Origin: Paenalcaligenes hermetiae
GTDB lineage: Bacteria > Pseudomonadota > Gammaproteobacteria > Burkholderiales > Burkholderiaceae_B
Direction: 5' to 3'
Length of the DNA stretch: 64,000 bases
Assembly (NCBI RefSeq): GCF_039543645.1
Contig: NZ_BAABKD010000001.1
Location: forward strand, 62,001 to 126,000
Below the pieces are notes generated by a model, which did not search any database, was not told the DNA's origin, and saw only the letters and a program-made list of their open reading frames with translations. Positions 1-8,148 of the stretch are shown piece by piece. The position numbers and the translations under genes were made by a program. How positions within the stretch are numbered: the stretch's first letter is position 1; every line of letters starts with the position of its first letter.

Positions 1-764
1 AAGCGCACTGGATAGCCATTGCGATGGGCTACGATGATGTTTTTAAACTCCTCTACGGTCTGCAAATCGGTGGAGGACACCACAGAGAACTCGCGTAAAT
101 GCGACTCGATTCGCCCAGCAGGAATCAATACGTTCTGTTGGCGCAACGCGTTTTCTATGTCTTGCACGGTTAGCTGAAGCCCCGCCATCCGCGCTCGATC
201 CACATTGATGCGCATGGCAGGCAGACGCTCCCCAAATACTCGCACCTCGGCAGCGCCCGGCAATACGGACAACCGCGTTTTAATATAACGATTGATGTAA
301 TCCGAGGCCTGAATCGCACTGTAATCCCCCATTTCTACCCCAATATAAATAATTGGGGTGGAGTCTGCTTCGACCTTATTGATAATAGGCTCATCAACCT
401 CGTCAGGCAAAAAGCGCCGTGCGCGCGAGACCTTATCCCGTACATCTGCTGCCGCAGCATCTGGGCTACGACTTAAGTTAAATTTAATATTGATTAAACT
501 ACGTTCAGAACGACTACGCGAGGTCATGACATCCACGCCCTCGATCCCAGAGAGCTGGTCCTCTAAGGGCTTGGTGACCTGAGACTCAATCACCTCTGGT
601 GATGCCCCTTTATAGTTGGTGATCACCGATACCACCGGCTCATCAATAGCAGGGTACTCACGTACACTTAAGCGCTCGTAGGAAATCAAGCCTACCAGCA
701 CAATCATCAACGACAAAACCGTCGCAAAAATGGGGCGCTGTATGCAAAAGTTCGCGATTTTCAT
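1..764 (-). CDS. RND-family efflux pump inner-membrane subunit (N-terminal part, cut by window edge)
   Basis: About 254 N-terminal residues are present and the rest lies beyond the window start. The protein opens MKIANFCIQRPIFATVLS, the amphipathic helix and first membrane segment of HAE1-type RND transporters, followed by a YPAIDEPVVSV stretch and porter-domain motifs (QLSGIEGVDVM, SRSERSLI). Such pumps are proton-driven trimers that expel drugs or solvents from the inner membrane and periplasm. ATG at 764 follows the adaptor gene by 11 bases, with GGAACCCTCCG-type sequence upstream, so the two form one transcription unit. The substrate cannot be read from the sequence. Subfamily (MexF/OqxB or MdtB/C-like) is unresolved because the C-terminal two thirds are missing. 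Confidence 0.9.
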   Translation of the reverse strand, partial: MKIANFCIQRPIFATVLSLMIVLVGLISYERLSVREYPAIDEPVVSVITNYKGASPEVIESQVTKPLEDQLSGIEGVDVMTSRSRSERSLINIKFNLSRSPDAAAADVRDKVSRARRFLPDEVDEPIINKVEADSTPIIYIGVEMGDYSAIQASDYINRYIKTRLSVLPGAAEVRVFGERLPAMRINVDRARMAGLQLTVQDIENALRQQNVLIPAGRIESHLREFSVVSSTDLQTVEEFKNIIVAHRNGYPVR

Positions 765-775
765 CGGAGGGTTCC

Positions 776-1867
776 TTAGGGTTGCGCAAGCTCAGCGCGC
801 TGATAACGCAATGGCGTGCCATCTTGTACCTTTTGCAAGCCCGTGACTAACACCACATCATCGGGCTGCAAGCCGCTGACCTGCACCCAACCATCTCGAC
901 GAATACCAATCTGAACCTCGACTCGCTGCGCTTGGTCTTGATCTGTAACGCGATACACATAGTGCGCCTGCCCCGAAGGCACAATAGCGGTCTCTGGCAC
1001 GACAAGCGCTTCCATTTCATCCAGCTCCACCACAATACGGGCAAACTGCCCAGGCCGTAAGCGCCCATCGGGGTTCGGCACATGAGCACGCAGCACAACA
1101 GAACGCCCCTGTTCATCAATCATAGGACTAATGGCATTCACTTGTCCGATAAATTCACTCTGAGCCAATGCATCCAAACGCAAGCGTATCGGCGTGCCCA
1201 CCTGAATCTGCCCTAAGTACTGTTCAGGAATCCTAAAATCCACCTGCAACTGGTCAATGGAGGCTATATCTACAATCTCGGTGCCATTTGCTACATAATC
1301 CCCCACCGACACATAACGCAAGCCAAGCATGCCGGAGAAAGGAGCTTTGATTTGGCTTTTTTCAATGCGGGTTTGAATAATTTTGACCTGAGCGGCAGCT
1401 ACAGCGCGCTCGCTGTTAGACTCATCCTGAGCTTGAGAGCTAATAAAACCCTGCTGGTGCAATTGTTGTGCTCGATGTGCTCGACTTGCAGCTAGCTGCA
1501 ACGCGGCCTGTGCTTGCTGTAACTCGGCTTGTAACACATCTGTATCCAGCTGCACCAAAACCTGCCCGGCTTGAGCACGTGTGCCCTCCTCGAACAAAAT
1601 GGCGGCAATGCGCCCACTACTTTCTGCGCGTAGCGTCACCGCATTTTGTGCTAGCAAAGAACCAACAGCGGCCACCTCCTGCGCTAAGGTTTGCTGACGA
1701 ACACGCACCACATCCACCTGTACGGCGGCAGGCGCAGCGGCAACAGAAGAGGTTAAAGGGGGCTCTGGTTCTGGGTTAATGACTGATACCAGTTCTTTTG
1801 CACCCCAAAATACCATTGCTAACCCAAGTACCAATGCGAAAATCAGCCACCACACCCATTTTTTCAT
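776..1867 (-). CDS. RND efflux periplasmic adaptor (membrane fusion protein)
   Basis: This 363-aa protein has an N-terminal signal anchor (residues about 4-22, WVWWLIFALVLGLAMVFW). A split lipoyl/biotinyl-like domain around residues 70-110 and 170-200 brackets a short coiled-coil hairpin rich in Ala and Gln, and beta-barrel and membrane-proximal domains follow. This is the AcrA/MexA/MdtA architecture: it bridges the inner-membrane pump to an outer-membrane channel. It lies two bases downstream of rnhA and just upstream of the RND pump gene on the same strand, so it is almost certainly its partner. No outer-membrane factor gene is adjacent, so the complex must borrow a channel from elsewhere. 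Confidence 0.93.
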   Translation of the reverse strand: MKKWVWWLIFALVLGLAMVFWGAKELVSVINPEPEPPLTSSVAAAPAAVQVDVVRVRQQTLAQEVAAVGSLLAQNAVTLRAESSGRIAAILFEEGTRAQAGQVLVQLDTDVLQAELQQAQAALQLAASRAHRAQQLHQQGFISSQAQDESNSERAVAAAQVKIIQTRIEKSQIKAPFSGMLGLRYVSVGDYVANGTEIVDIASIDQLQVDFRIPEQYLGQIQVGTPIRLRLDALAQSEFIGQVNAISPMIDEQGRSVVLRAHVPNPDGRLRPGQFARIVVELDEMEALVVPETAIVPSGQAHYVYRVTDQDQAQRVEVQIGIRRDGWVQVSGLQPDDVVLVTGLQKVQDGTPLRYQRAELAQP

Positions 1868-1869
1868 GC

Positions 1870-2316
1870 TTATTGCACCTGTTGCTGTAATTGCTCTACG
1901 CCCAAATTGGCTAAAGCATCGGCACGCTCATTGCCATGATCACCGGCATGCCCACGAACCCAATGCCATTGTAATTGGTGTTGTTGACAAAGTGCATCCA
2001 GCTGTTGCCATAAATCGGCGTTTTTTACGGGTTTTTTAGACGCATTACGCCAACCCTTGGCCTTCCAGCCCGGCAACCATTCTGTCATGGCTTTTTGCAC
2101 GTATTGCGAGTCCGTATAAATGTGAACAAGACACGGCTCTTTTAACAGCTGTAGTGCCTGAATCACAGCCATAATTTCCATACGATTATTCGTGGTTTCT
2201 GGCTCACCACCATAAATTTCTTTGGTGTGGCGCCCATATTTTAATAGCGCCCCCCAACCACCTGCACCGGGGTTGCCTTTGCATGCCCCATCCGTCCATA
2301 TCAATACTTCTTTCAT
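1870..2316 (-). CDS. rnhA: Ribonuclease HI
   Basis: Type 1 RNase H, 148 aa, normal length for the family. It cleaves the RNA strand of RNA-DNA hybrids (R-loops, primers) in the cytoplasm. The acidic catalytic set is visible: D9 (in WTDGAC), E47 (in NRMEIMAV), D69 (in YTDSQY) and the Asp of NERADALAN near residue 133. The ATG directly abuts the stop codon of the upstream methyltransferase gene, and its own stop is two bases from the RND adaptor start. It is therefore embedded in a four-gene leftward operon. Methyltransferase-rnhA adjacency is common in beta-proteobacteria; fusion to an efflux operon is less so. Confidence 0.97.
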   Translation of the reverse strand: MKEVLIWTDGACKGNPGAGGWGALLKYGRHTKEIYGGEPETTNNRMEIMAVIQALQLLKEPCLVHIYTDSQYVQKAMTEWLPGWKAKGWRNASKKPVKNADLWQQLDALCQQHQLQWHWVRGHAGDHGNERADALANLGVEQLQQQVQ

Positions 2317-3084
2317 TTATGTATCATCTGAATAAGTGCGCGTGGCATGACGCTGAGCCACTGCAGCAGAGCGTACACGGGCTTTTTTTTGCTTGGCCCA
2401 GTCCAAGCCAACCATAGTCACGCTACTGACGCGCTTTGTTGCTTTAAGTACATACACGGCTCCAAATAAAGGCCACCACCGCGCACCCCACTTTTCTAAG
2501 AACTGCCAGCGTTGCATCCACTTGCTCTGCTCACAGAGCGGACGATAACACCCTTGCCGCTCCTGTGTCACATCAAAAGACAGTAAGGATAACCAGTCTT
2601 CTACGCGCCATGGCGAGAGCTGATGACTAGGCGGCACCGGTAACAAACACTCTAGACCAGGCACACGATCACGGGCCCCCCATAAGCTCCATGGATTAAA
2701 GCCTGTAATCACCACTTGCCCTTCGGGAACCAATACCCGCTCGACCTCGCGCAATACTTGATGCGGATCACTTGAAGTTTCTAGTGTATGAGGTAAAACT
2801 AATAGATCTATACTTTCCGTGGCAAACGGCAACTGCTCGGGTTGACAGACTACAGCAAGCCCAGCCGTATCACTGATGTTATCCGTATGGGTATACCATT
2901 TATGAGATATGCGATTTTGTTGCATCAAAGGCCATTGAGGCAATCCTATTTGAATGGCATGATAACCAAATACATTCTGCAGTAGTTCCTCAATCTGAGC
3001 CTGCTCCCACTGGCGAGCAAATTGCCCTATTTCCGTATATAGCCATTGTTTTAACACCAACTCCATGTTCTCGTGCTCTGTCAC
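2317..3084 (-). CDS. Class I SAM-dependent methyltransferase (Methyltransf_11 type)
   Basis: A 255-aa protein with a Rossmann-fold methyltransferase core. Motifs SIDLLVLPHTLETSSDPHQ (post-I/IV region) and LREVERVLVPEGQVVITGFNPWSLWGARD (motif V/VI) resemble the YafS-like family that sits beside gloB and rnhA in many proteobacteria. The glycine-rich motif I is poor, so S-adenosylmethionine binding is inferred from family likeness. The start is taken as GTG at 3084 because AGGAGG lies 7 bases upstream; ATG at 3066 is an alternative with a weaker site. It heads the operon with rnhA and the RND genes and diverges from gloB. The substrate is unknown. Confidence 0.82.
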   Translation of the reverse strand: MTEHENMELVLKQWLYTEIGQFARQWEQAQIEELLQNVFGYHAIQIGLPQWPLMQQNRISHKWYTHTDNISDTAGLAVVCQPEQLPFATESIDLLVLPHTLETSSDPHQVLREVERVLVPEGQVVITGFNPWSLWGARDRVPGLECLLPVPPSHQLSPWRVEDWLSLLSFDVTQERQGCYRPLCEQSKWMQRWQFLEKWGARWWPLFGAVYVLKATKRVSSVTMVGLDWAKQKKARVRSAAVAQRHATRTYSDDT

Positions 3085-3100
3085 TCAGGTGCCTCCTATT
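3085..3100. promoter_or_regulatory. 16-bp gap between divergent start codons; AGGAGG for the leftward gene
   Basis: Only 16 bases separate the GTG start of the methyltransferase and the ATG of gloB. The leftward Shine-Dalgarno AGGAGG occupies 3091-3096, and a weak AGGTG for gloB lies on the other strand at 3087-3091. There is no room for either promoter, so each must lie inside the opposite gene and the two mRNAs must overlap at their 5' ends. Sequence seen directly; the transcript overlap is inference. Confidence 0.6.
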
Positions 3101-3910
3101 ATGAAAAACCACTTAGCTCCTACGCCTGCCCTGCAGTTAGAACCGATCCCAGCCTTCAATGATAACTATATTTGGTTGATTCACAATGAAAAACATGCAG
3201 TGGTCATTGATCCTGGCGATGCGCACCCTGTTATCCAGTTTCTTGAGCAGCAATCCCTTCAACTTGACGCCATTTTAATCACTCACCATCACCACGACCA
3301 TGTTGGGGGCATCCAAGCGCTCCTATCCCATTCCCAAGATGCTACGGTGTATGGGCCCGCGCACGAAGCGATTCCCCAGCGGCAAGTAGCGGTGGATCAA
3401 GGGGATCAGATTACTCTTCAGCCGCTTGGCATAACGTTAGATGTTCTGGCTGTACCGGGGCACACCTTAGGGCACGTGGCCTATGTCACGCATTTAACAA
3501 GCGAGCAACCCGTGCTCTTTTGTGGTGACACCTTGTTTTCGGGTGGCTGTGGGCGCTTATTTGAAGGTACCCCTGCACAAATGTATGCTTCTTTACAGAA
3601 GCTGGCCGCTCTACCTACAAACACCTTTGTTTGCTGTGCACACGAATATACCTTGTCCAATCTCATGTGGGCACTTGAGGTCGAACCTGACAACACCGCG
3701 CTCCAGACCTATTACGAGCAGGCTTCAGAGCTACGCCAAGCACAACAGCCCACCCTACCCTCTACCATTGGCCTTGAGTTACAAATCAATCCCTTTTTAC
3801 GTACGGGAGTTCCAGCGGTACAATTGAGCGCAGCCGCGTATGCTGGACAGCCGGCTCACAGTCCCTCCGAGGTATTAGCCCAACTACGAGAATGGAAAAA
3901 CAACGCCTAA
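3101..3910 (+). CDS. gloB: Hydroxyacylglutathione hydrolase (glyoxalase II)
   Basis: This 269-aa metallo-beta-lactamase-fold hydrolase converts S-lactoylglutathione to lactate and glutathione, the second step of methylglyoxal detoxification. The binuclear metal motif H62-x-H64-x-D66-H67 (THHHHDHVGG) is present, with further ligands in VPGHTLGH and FCGDTLF, and a C-terminal HxxxD-type region typical of glyoxalase II. ATG at 3101 was preferred over an in-frame upstream start at 3065, because the latter lies inside the divergent gene and adds non-conserved residues. It is followed after 4 bases by mltD. Confidence 0.95.
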   Translation: MKNHLAPTPALQLEPIPAFNDNYIWLIHNEKHAVVIDPGDAHPVIQFLEQQSLQLDAILITHHHHDHVGGIQALLSHSQDATVYGPAHEAIPQRQVAVDQGDQITLQPLGITLDVLAVPGHTLGHVAYVTHLTSEQPVLFCGDTLFSGGCGRLFEGTPAQMYASLQKLAALPTNTFVCCAHEYTLSNLMWALEVEPDNTALQTYYEQASELRQAQQPTLPSTIGLELQINPFLRTGVPAVQLSAAAYAGQPAHSPSEVLAQLREWKNNA

Positions 3911-3914
3911 GACC

Positions 3915-5300
3915 ATGAAATCCTTACGACTTTTTTTAATTGGCCTCATAGTGGTTTTAGCTGGTTGCGCCACACAGCAAAAACAAAGTATGCATAGCGG
4001 CCCTCAAATAGCAGCAGATACCTCGCGCACAATAGATCTGACCCACCCACCTAAAGACATGTGGGATCGCATCCGCCGCGGTTATGCTATCCCCAATCTG
4101 CGTACCCCTTTGGTCGACTACTGGACTGACTACTATGCTCGCAATGCCCGCTCAGTATCAGTAATGAGTGAGCGCGCCAGTAAATACCTCTATCATATTG
4201 TGGATGAGCTTGAGCGCCGTGGCATGCCTACAGAACTAGCTCTACTGCCTTTTGTCGAAAGCGCTTATAACCCCACCGCCTACTCCAAAGCTCATGCATC
4301 CGGTTTGTGGCAATTTATCCCCAGCACGGCTAAAGACTTCAACCTGCAACAGGACTGGTGGCTAGATCAACGCCGCGACCCCATCGCTTCAACGCAAGCG
4401 GCACTCGATTACCTCGAGTATTTATACGAATTTCAAGGGGATTGGTATCTGGCCTTGGCTTCGTATAACTGGGGCCAAGGCTCAGTGCGTCGTGCTATTG
4501 AAAAAAATGAAAAAGCCGGCCTAGGGATTGATTATTTATCCCTGACCATGCCAGAAGAAACGCGCAACTATGTGCCTAAACTCCAAGCCATCAAAAACAT
4601 CATCACTCACCCTGAAAAATACGGTATTCAGCTACCCATTGTACAAAATGAACCGTATTTTATTACGGTCAAACGCAATGACCACATTGATATTGAGGTC
4701 GCCGCTGAACTAGCGGAAATGTCACTCGATGATTTTAAGTTTTTAAACCCCGCCTATAACCGCGGCACCATCCCTGCGCATAGTGCTACCCTTATCCTTC
4801 CTAAAGATAAAGCGGATATTTTTCAGACCAATATCCAACGCTATCAAGGTCGCCTGAGCCACTGGGACATTTATCGTCCCAAACCCGGGGAGTCTTACGC
4901 TGATATCGCTAAGCGCCACGGTATCGCCCTGAGTCAACTACGCAGCGTAAACGGTATCAGTAGCCGCCAAACCAAAGCCGTCGCAGCCCAAACCCTACTG
5001 GTACCGGCAACAACTGCAGATTTACACGCTGACCCGCTTGGTGTACAGCTGGCCTCTTTACAAAACACCCCGGCTCTACCCAGCCAGGCGACAACCAGTC
5101 CCAGAACACAAGCTAAGGCTACAGCTCAAGCCAACACGGCTGCCACACGTAGCCATACCGTCAGAAAAGGCGACACACTCTATAGCATTGCCCGCCGCTA
5201 CAATACGACAGTCAACACACTGCAGCAGTTAAATAACTTAAAATCCACCCAGCTTGCGCCAGGACTACGCTTACGCTTGCCCGGGCCTACACGTGGTTAA
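3915..5300 (+). CDS. mltD: Membrane-bound lytic murein transglycosylase D with LysM repeats
   Basis: The 461-aa lipoprotein has a signal peptide ending in a lipobox (VLAGC, C18). The transglycosylase SLT domain spans about residues 90-240, with catalytic Glu115 in FVESAYNP and the downstream SGLWQFIP and ALASYNWG motifs. Two LysM peptidoglycan-binding modules follow, a weaker one near 315-360 and a clear one near 412-456 (HTVRKGDTLYSIARRYNT). Between them is an Ala/Thr/Gln-rich linker. It cleaves the glycan backbone to 1,6-anhydro-MurNAc products in the periplasm, and those products would feed AnmK, encoded at 49776-50861. It is probably co-transcribed with gloB. Confidence 0.95.
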   Translation: MKSLRLFLIGLIVVLAGCATQQKQSMHSGPQIAADTSRTIDLTHPPKDMWDRIRRGYAIPNLRTPLVDYWTDYYARNARSVSVMSERASKYLYHIVDELERRGMPTELALLPFVESAYNPTAYSKAHASGLWQFIPSTAKDFNLQQDWWLDQRRDPIASTQAALDYLEYLYEFQGDWYLALASYNWGQGSVRRAIEKNEKAGLGIDYLSLTMPEETRNYVPKLQAIKNIITHPEKYGIQLPIVQNEPYFITVKRNDHIDIEVAAELAEMSLDDFKFLNPAYNRGTIPAHSATLILPKDKADIFQTNIQRYQGRLSHWDIYRPKPGESYADIAKRHGIALSQLRSVNGISSRQTKAVAAQTLLVPATTADLHADPLGVQLASLQNTPALPSQATTSPRTQAKATAQANTAATRSHTVRKGDTLYSIARRYNTTVNTLQQLNNLKSTQLAPGLRLRLPGPTRG

Positions 5301-5327
5301 ATACTATATTGAAAAGGAATACATAAC

Positions 5328-6113
5328 ATGGCTTTTCTTAGCGGTAAACGCATTTTAATTACCGGCGTCATTTCTAATCGCTCCATTGCCTACGGTATTG
5401 CCCGTGCCTGTAAAGAACAAGGCGCTGAAATCGCTTTGACCTATGTTGGTGAGCGTTTCAAAGATCGCGTCGAAGGCTATGCCGCTGAATTAGGCTCCAA
5501 CATCGTTATCCCTTTGGATGTCGCCGAAGACCAGCAAATCACGGATGCCATCACCACATTGAAAACGCACTGGGATGGGCTTGATGGGCTGGTTCACGCC
5601 ATTGGCTTTGCGCCTCGTGAAGCCATTGCTGGTGATTTTTTAGATGGATTATCGCGTGACGCTTTTGCTACCGCGCACGATATTTCAGCGTATAGCTTCC
5701 CTGCCTTAGTCAAAGAGGCCCTTCCTTTGCTTGAAGGGCGCTCTAGCTCAGTGCTTACACTCACCTATTTAGGTGCAGAAAAAGTCGTCCCCAATTACAA
5801 TACCATGGGCGTTGCCAAAGCAGCTCTGGAGGCTTCCGTTCGCTATTTAGCCGCATCACTCGGTCCGAAAGGAATACGCGCGAATGCTATTTCGGCTGGT
5901 CCTATCAAAACCCTTGCCGCTAGCGGCATCAAAGACTTTGGGCAAATTTTAAAATTTGTTGAACAAAATGCCCCCTTACGTCGTAATGTCACCATCGAAG
6001 ACGTGGGCAACGTCGCCGCCTTTATGCTATCTGACTTGGCTGCTGGCGTCACGGGGGAGATCACCCATGTGGATGCAGGCTTTAACTGCATCGTCCCTGG
6101 CATGATGGAATAA
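5328..6113 (+). CDS. fabI: Enoyl-[acyl-carrier-protein] reductase (NADH)
   Basis: A 261-aa short-chain dehydrogenase-like enzyme that reduces trans-2-enoyl-ACP in the last step of fatty-acid elongation. It has the divergent nucleotide-binding motif GKRILITGVISNRSIAYGIA and the FabI active-site set Y147, Y157 and K164 (spacing Y-x6-K in YNTMGVAK). A good AAAGGA site precedes the ATG. It is followed by a strong terminator, so fabI is the last gene of the gloB-mltD-fabI run. The target of triclosan and isoniazid-like inhibitors in other bacteria. Confidence 0.97.
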   Translation: MAFLSGKRILITGVISNRSIAYGIARACKEQGAEIALTYVGERFKDRVEGYAAELGSNIVIPLDVAEDQQITDAITTLKTHWDGLDGLVHAIGFAPREAIAGDFLDGLSRDAFATAHDISAYSFPALVKEALPLLEGRSSSVLTLTYLGAEKVVPNYNTMGVAKAALEASVRYLAASLGPKGIRANAISAGPIKTLAASGIKDFGQILKFVEQNAPLRRNVTIEDVGNVAAFMLSDLAAGVTGEITHVDAGFNCIVPGMME

Positions 6114-6148
6114 GTCCACGACCGAACTTAGCGTACGATTTAGACTCA

Positions 6149-6177
6149 CACCCTGATGCATCATCAGGGTGTTTTTT
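6149..6177 (+). terminator. Rho-independent terminator after fabI
   Basis: Perfect palindromic stem CACCCTGATG/CATCAGGGTG followed by six T residues at 6172-6177. It ends the rightward fabI transcript and just overlaps the 3' end of the convergent glutathione S-transferase gene. Confidence 0.9.
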
Positions 6178-6853
6178 ATTCTACTGGAGGAAAAAGAATA
6201 GGGGTATCCTGAGGCTGCCATGGCGCGTATTTATGCATAATACGCGCAAAGCGCTCTGAGGCTAAAAAGCGCTGTAGCCAGTCCCATAAAGCGGGCCAAG
6301 GCTGTGCCGCGAACCAATCTAAATCCGTATGCGCATACTGTCGAACAAAAGGGGCAATAGCTAAATCGGCCATCGAAAGCCGCGCACCAAGCAGATAAGG
6401 ATGTGACTGCAAGCGTGTATCCAGACTTGTTAATAGCTCAGCCGCTTGATCACGGTGAAACTGTGCAAACTGCTCTGGCGAAAGCGTGCCATGCTCGGAA
6501 ACATAGCGTGGGGGATATTTATAACGATCTAAAGCCCATTTAAATGCCCCGTCATTCGTCGCGATCAAGTCGTTGAGCTCGGCTTGTTGTTCAGGTGCAG
6601 GCAGCAGCTGCTCGGGATCGGACTGACGCAATGCCCACCACATAATATCCAGGCTTTCATCAATGACGGTTCCATCCGTACACTGCAAAACTGGCACGGT
6701 ACCTTTAGGAGAAATCGCCAGCATTTCTGCAGGCTTATTACGTAAAACAATTTCACGTAACTGCACCTGCATGCCTGACGCGGCTAAAGCTAAGCGGGCG
6801 CGCATGGCATAAGGACAACGTCTAAACGAATAAAGAATAGCGAAAGAAGTCAT
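6176..6853 (-). CDS. Glutathione S-transferase family protein
   Basis: The 225-aa protein has an N-terminal thioredoxin-like GST domain (residues 1-80) with the CPYAMRARLAL helix, where C13 and P14 sit at the redox/thiol position, and the cis-Pro motif GTVPVL. The glutathione-binding DES triad follows at about residues 64-66. An all-alpha C-terminal GST domain carries LSMADLAIAPFVRQYA. The closest general resemblance is to the YfcF/YibF-like or omega-type bacterial GSTs with a Cys in the active site, pointing to thiol transfer or deglutathionylation. The gene stands alone between a convergent fabI and the trhO terminator. Substrate unknown. Confidence 0.9.
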   Translation of the reverse strand: MTSFAILYSFRRCPYAMRARLALAASGMQVQLREIVLRNKPAEMLAISPKGTVPVLQCTDGTVIDESLDIMWWALRQSDPEQLLPAPEQQAELNDLIATNDGAFKWALDRYKYPPRYVSEHGTLSPEQFAQFHRDQAAELLTSLDTRLQSHPYLLGARLSMADLAIAPFVRQYAHTDLDWFAAQPWPALWDWLQRFLASERFARIMHKYAPWQPQDTPILFPPVE

Positions 6854-6876
6854 AAGGATAAGTTTACCCTAAGACC

Positions 6877-6898
6877 AAAAAAGGCGCTGAAAGCGCCT
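6877..6898 (-). terminator. Rho-independent terminator after trhO
   Basis: Stem AGGCGCT/AGCGCCT with a GAA-type loop, followed on the minus strand by six T residues (A run at 6877-6882). It lies 16 bases beyond the trhO stop. Confidence 0.85.
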
Positions 6899-6913
6899 AA
6901 AAATTAAGGTTTT

Positions 6914-7957
6914 TTAGCAAGCCATGGGTTGGTCTTTTTGTGCTGCTTGTTCCCGTTCGGCTTTTTCCTGCGCTAAACGCGAGCGCTCAGCAAGCTCGGC
7001 TAAACGGCGACGCTTTTGTTCTTTTAGTACTTCCATGGGAGCACCTACATGACGCTGACGACGCTCTTTGGCTAGCTGCATTTGTTTTTGGCGCTCACGT
7101 AAACGTGCTACTTTTTCTGCATCTAAGGTGCCATGGCAATAAGGACAGCTTACGCCCTCTTCGTATTGCGGCATCTCACGCTCTGCCGCACTCACTGGCA
7201 TACGGCAAGCACGACAAAACACATAATCACCACGCTTCAGTCCATGTCCGACGGAAACGCGCTCATCAAATACAAAGCATTCCCCTACCCACATACTTTG
7301 ATTTTCAGGGATTTCCTCTAAGTATTTGAGAATCCCCCCTTGCAAATGGTAGACTTCGTCAAAGCCTTGGGAACGCATAAAGGCGGTGGATTTTTCACAA
7401 CGAATCCCCCCTGTGCAGAACATCGCTACGCGTGGCTTACCATGCAACACCCCGCCTGGCTTACGCTGCTGCTCTACCCACTCAGGGAACTGAGAAAAGC
7501 TGTCTGTTTTCGGGTTGATCGCATTTTTAAAAGTACCAATCCCCACTTCGTAATCATTACGCGTATCAATCAAGACGACATCAGGTTGGCTAATTAAGTC
7601 ATTCCACTCTTGCGGAGGAACATATTGCCCTACCATTTCAGCCGTTTTTAAGTCAGGGACGCCTAGGGTTACGATTTCTTTTTTGAGCTTAATTTTCAAG
7701 CGATAAAAAGGCATGACATCCGCCCATGCTTCTTTATGCTCAAGCTTTGCCATACGTGAATCGGAACGCAAGTAATCCAACACCTCGCGCACACCCTGCT
7801 CTGGACCTGCAATCGTGCCATTGATGCCCTCACGCGCTAGTAACAGCGTCCCAATAATGTCGCGTTGTTCGCAAAAATCAATGAGAGGTTGTTGTAAGGA
7901 TTCATAATCGTCCAGCTCTACAAAATGGTAGAGGGCGGCAACAAGATATTTAGCCAT
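6914..7957 (-). CDS. trhO: tRNA uridine(34) hydroxylase, rhodanese-related
   Basis: A 347-aa YceA/TrhO protein. In related bacteria it uses oxygen to hydroxylate wobble U34, giving ho5U, the precursor of cmo5U/mo5U. An N-terminal acylphosphatase-like domain (residues 1-95) is followed by a rhodanese domain with active-site Cys181 in FCTGGIRCEKS. A cysteine cluster (CRAC...CPYC, about residues 245-275) may bind zinc. The last 60 residues are a Lys/Arg/Glu-rich helix. It is a single gene with its own terminator. Confidence 0.95.
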   Translation of the reverse strand: MAKYLVAALYHFVELDDYESLQQPLIDFCEQRDIIGTLLLAREGINGTIAGPEQGVREVLDYLRSDSRMAKLEHKEAWADVMPFYRLKIKLKKEIVTLGVPDLKTAEMVGQYVPPQEWNDLISQPDVVLIDTRNDYEVGIGTFKNAINPKTDSFSQFPEWVEQQRKPGGVLHGKPRVAMFCTGGIRCEKSTAFMRSQGFDEVYHLQGGILKYLEEIPENQSMWVGECFVFDERVSVGHGLKRGDYVFCRACRMPVSAAEREMPQYEEGVSCPYCHGTLDAEKVARLRERQKQMQLAKERRQRHVGAPMEVLKEQKRRRLAELAERSRLAQEKAEREQAAQKDQPMAC

Positions 7958-8148
7958 GGTTACTTTTTGGATAATGAAATGCTAAAAATAAGCAAAAGAC
8001 AGAATTAAACGTTATATCTTACCCCTTCACACTTAAAAATACCTAGATTTAAGCAAAAAACCTTTGCGAGAACGCAAACCTTCAGCCAAAAAGACGGGAG
8101 CTGAAATAAACGCGTGTTGCTTTTTTGCTGTTTTTTCTTGGATGTATC

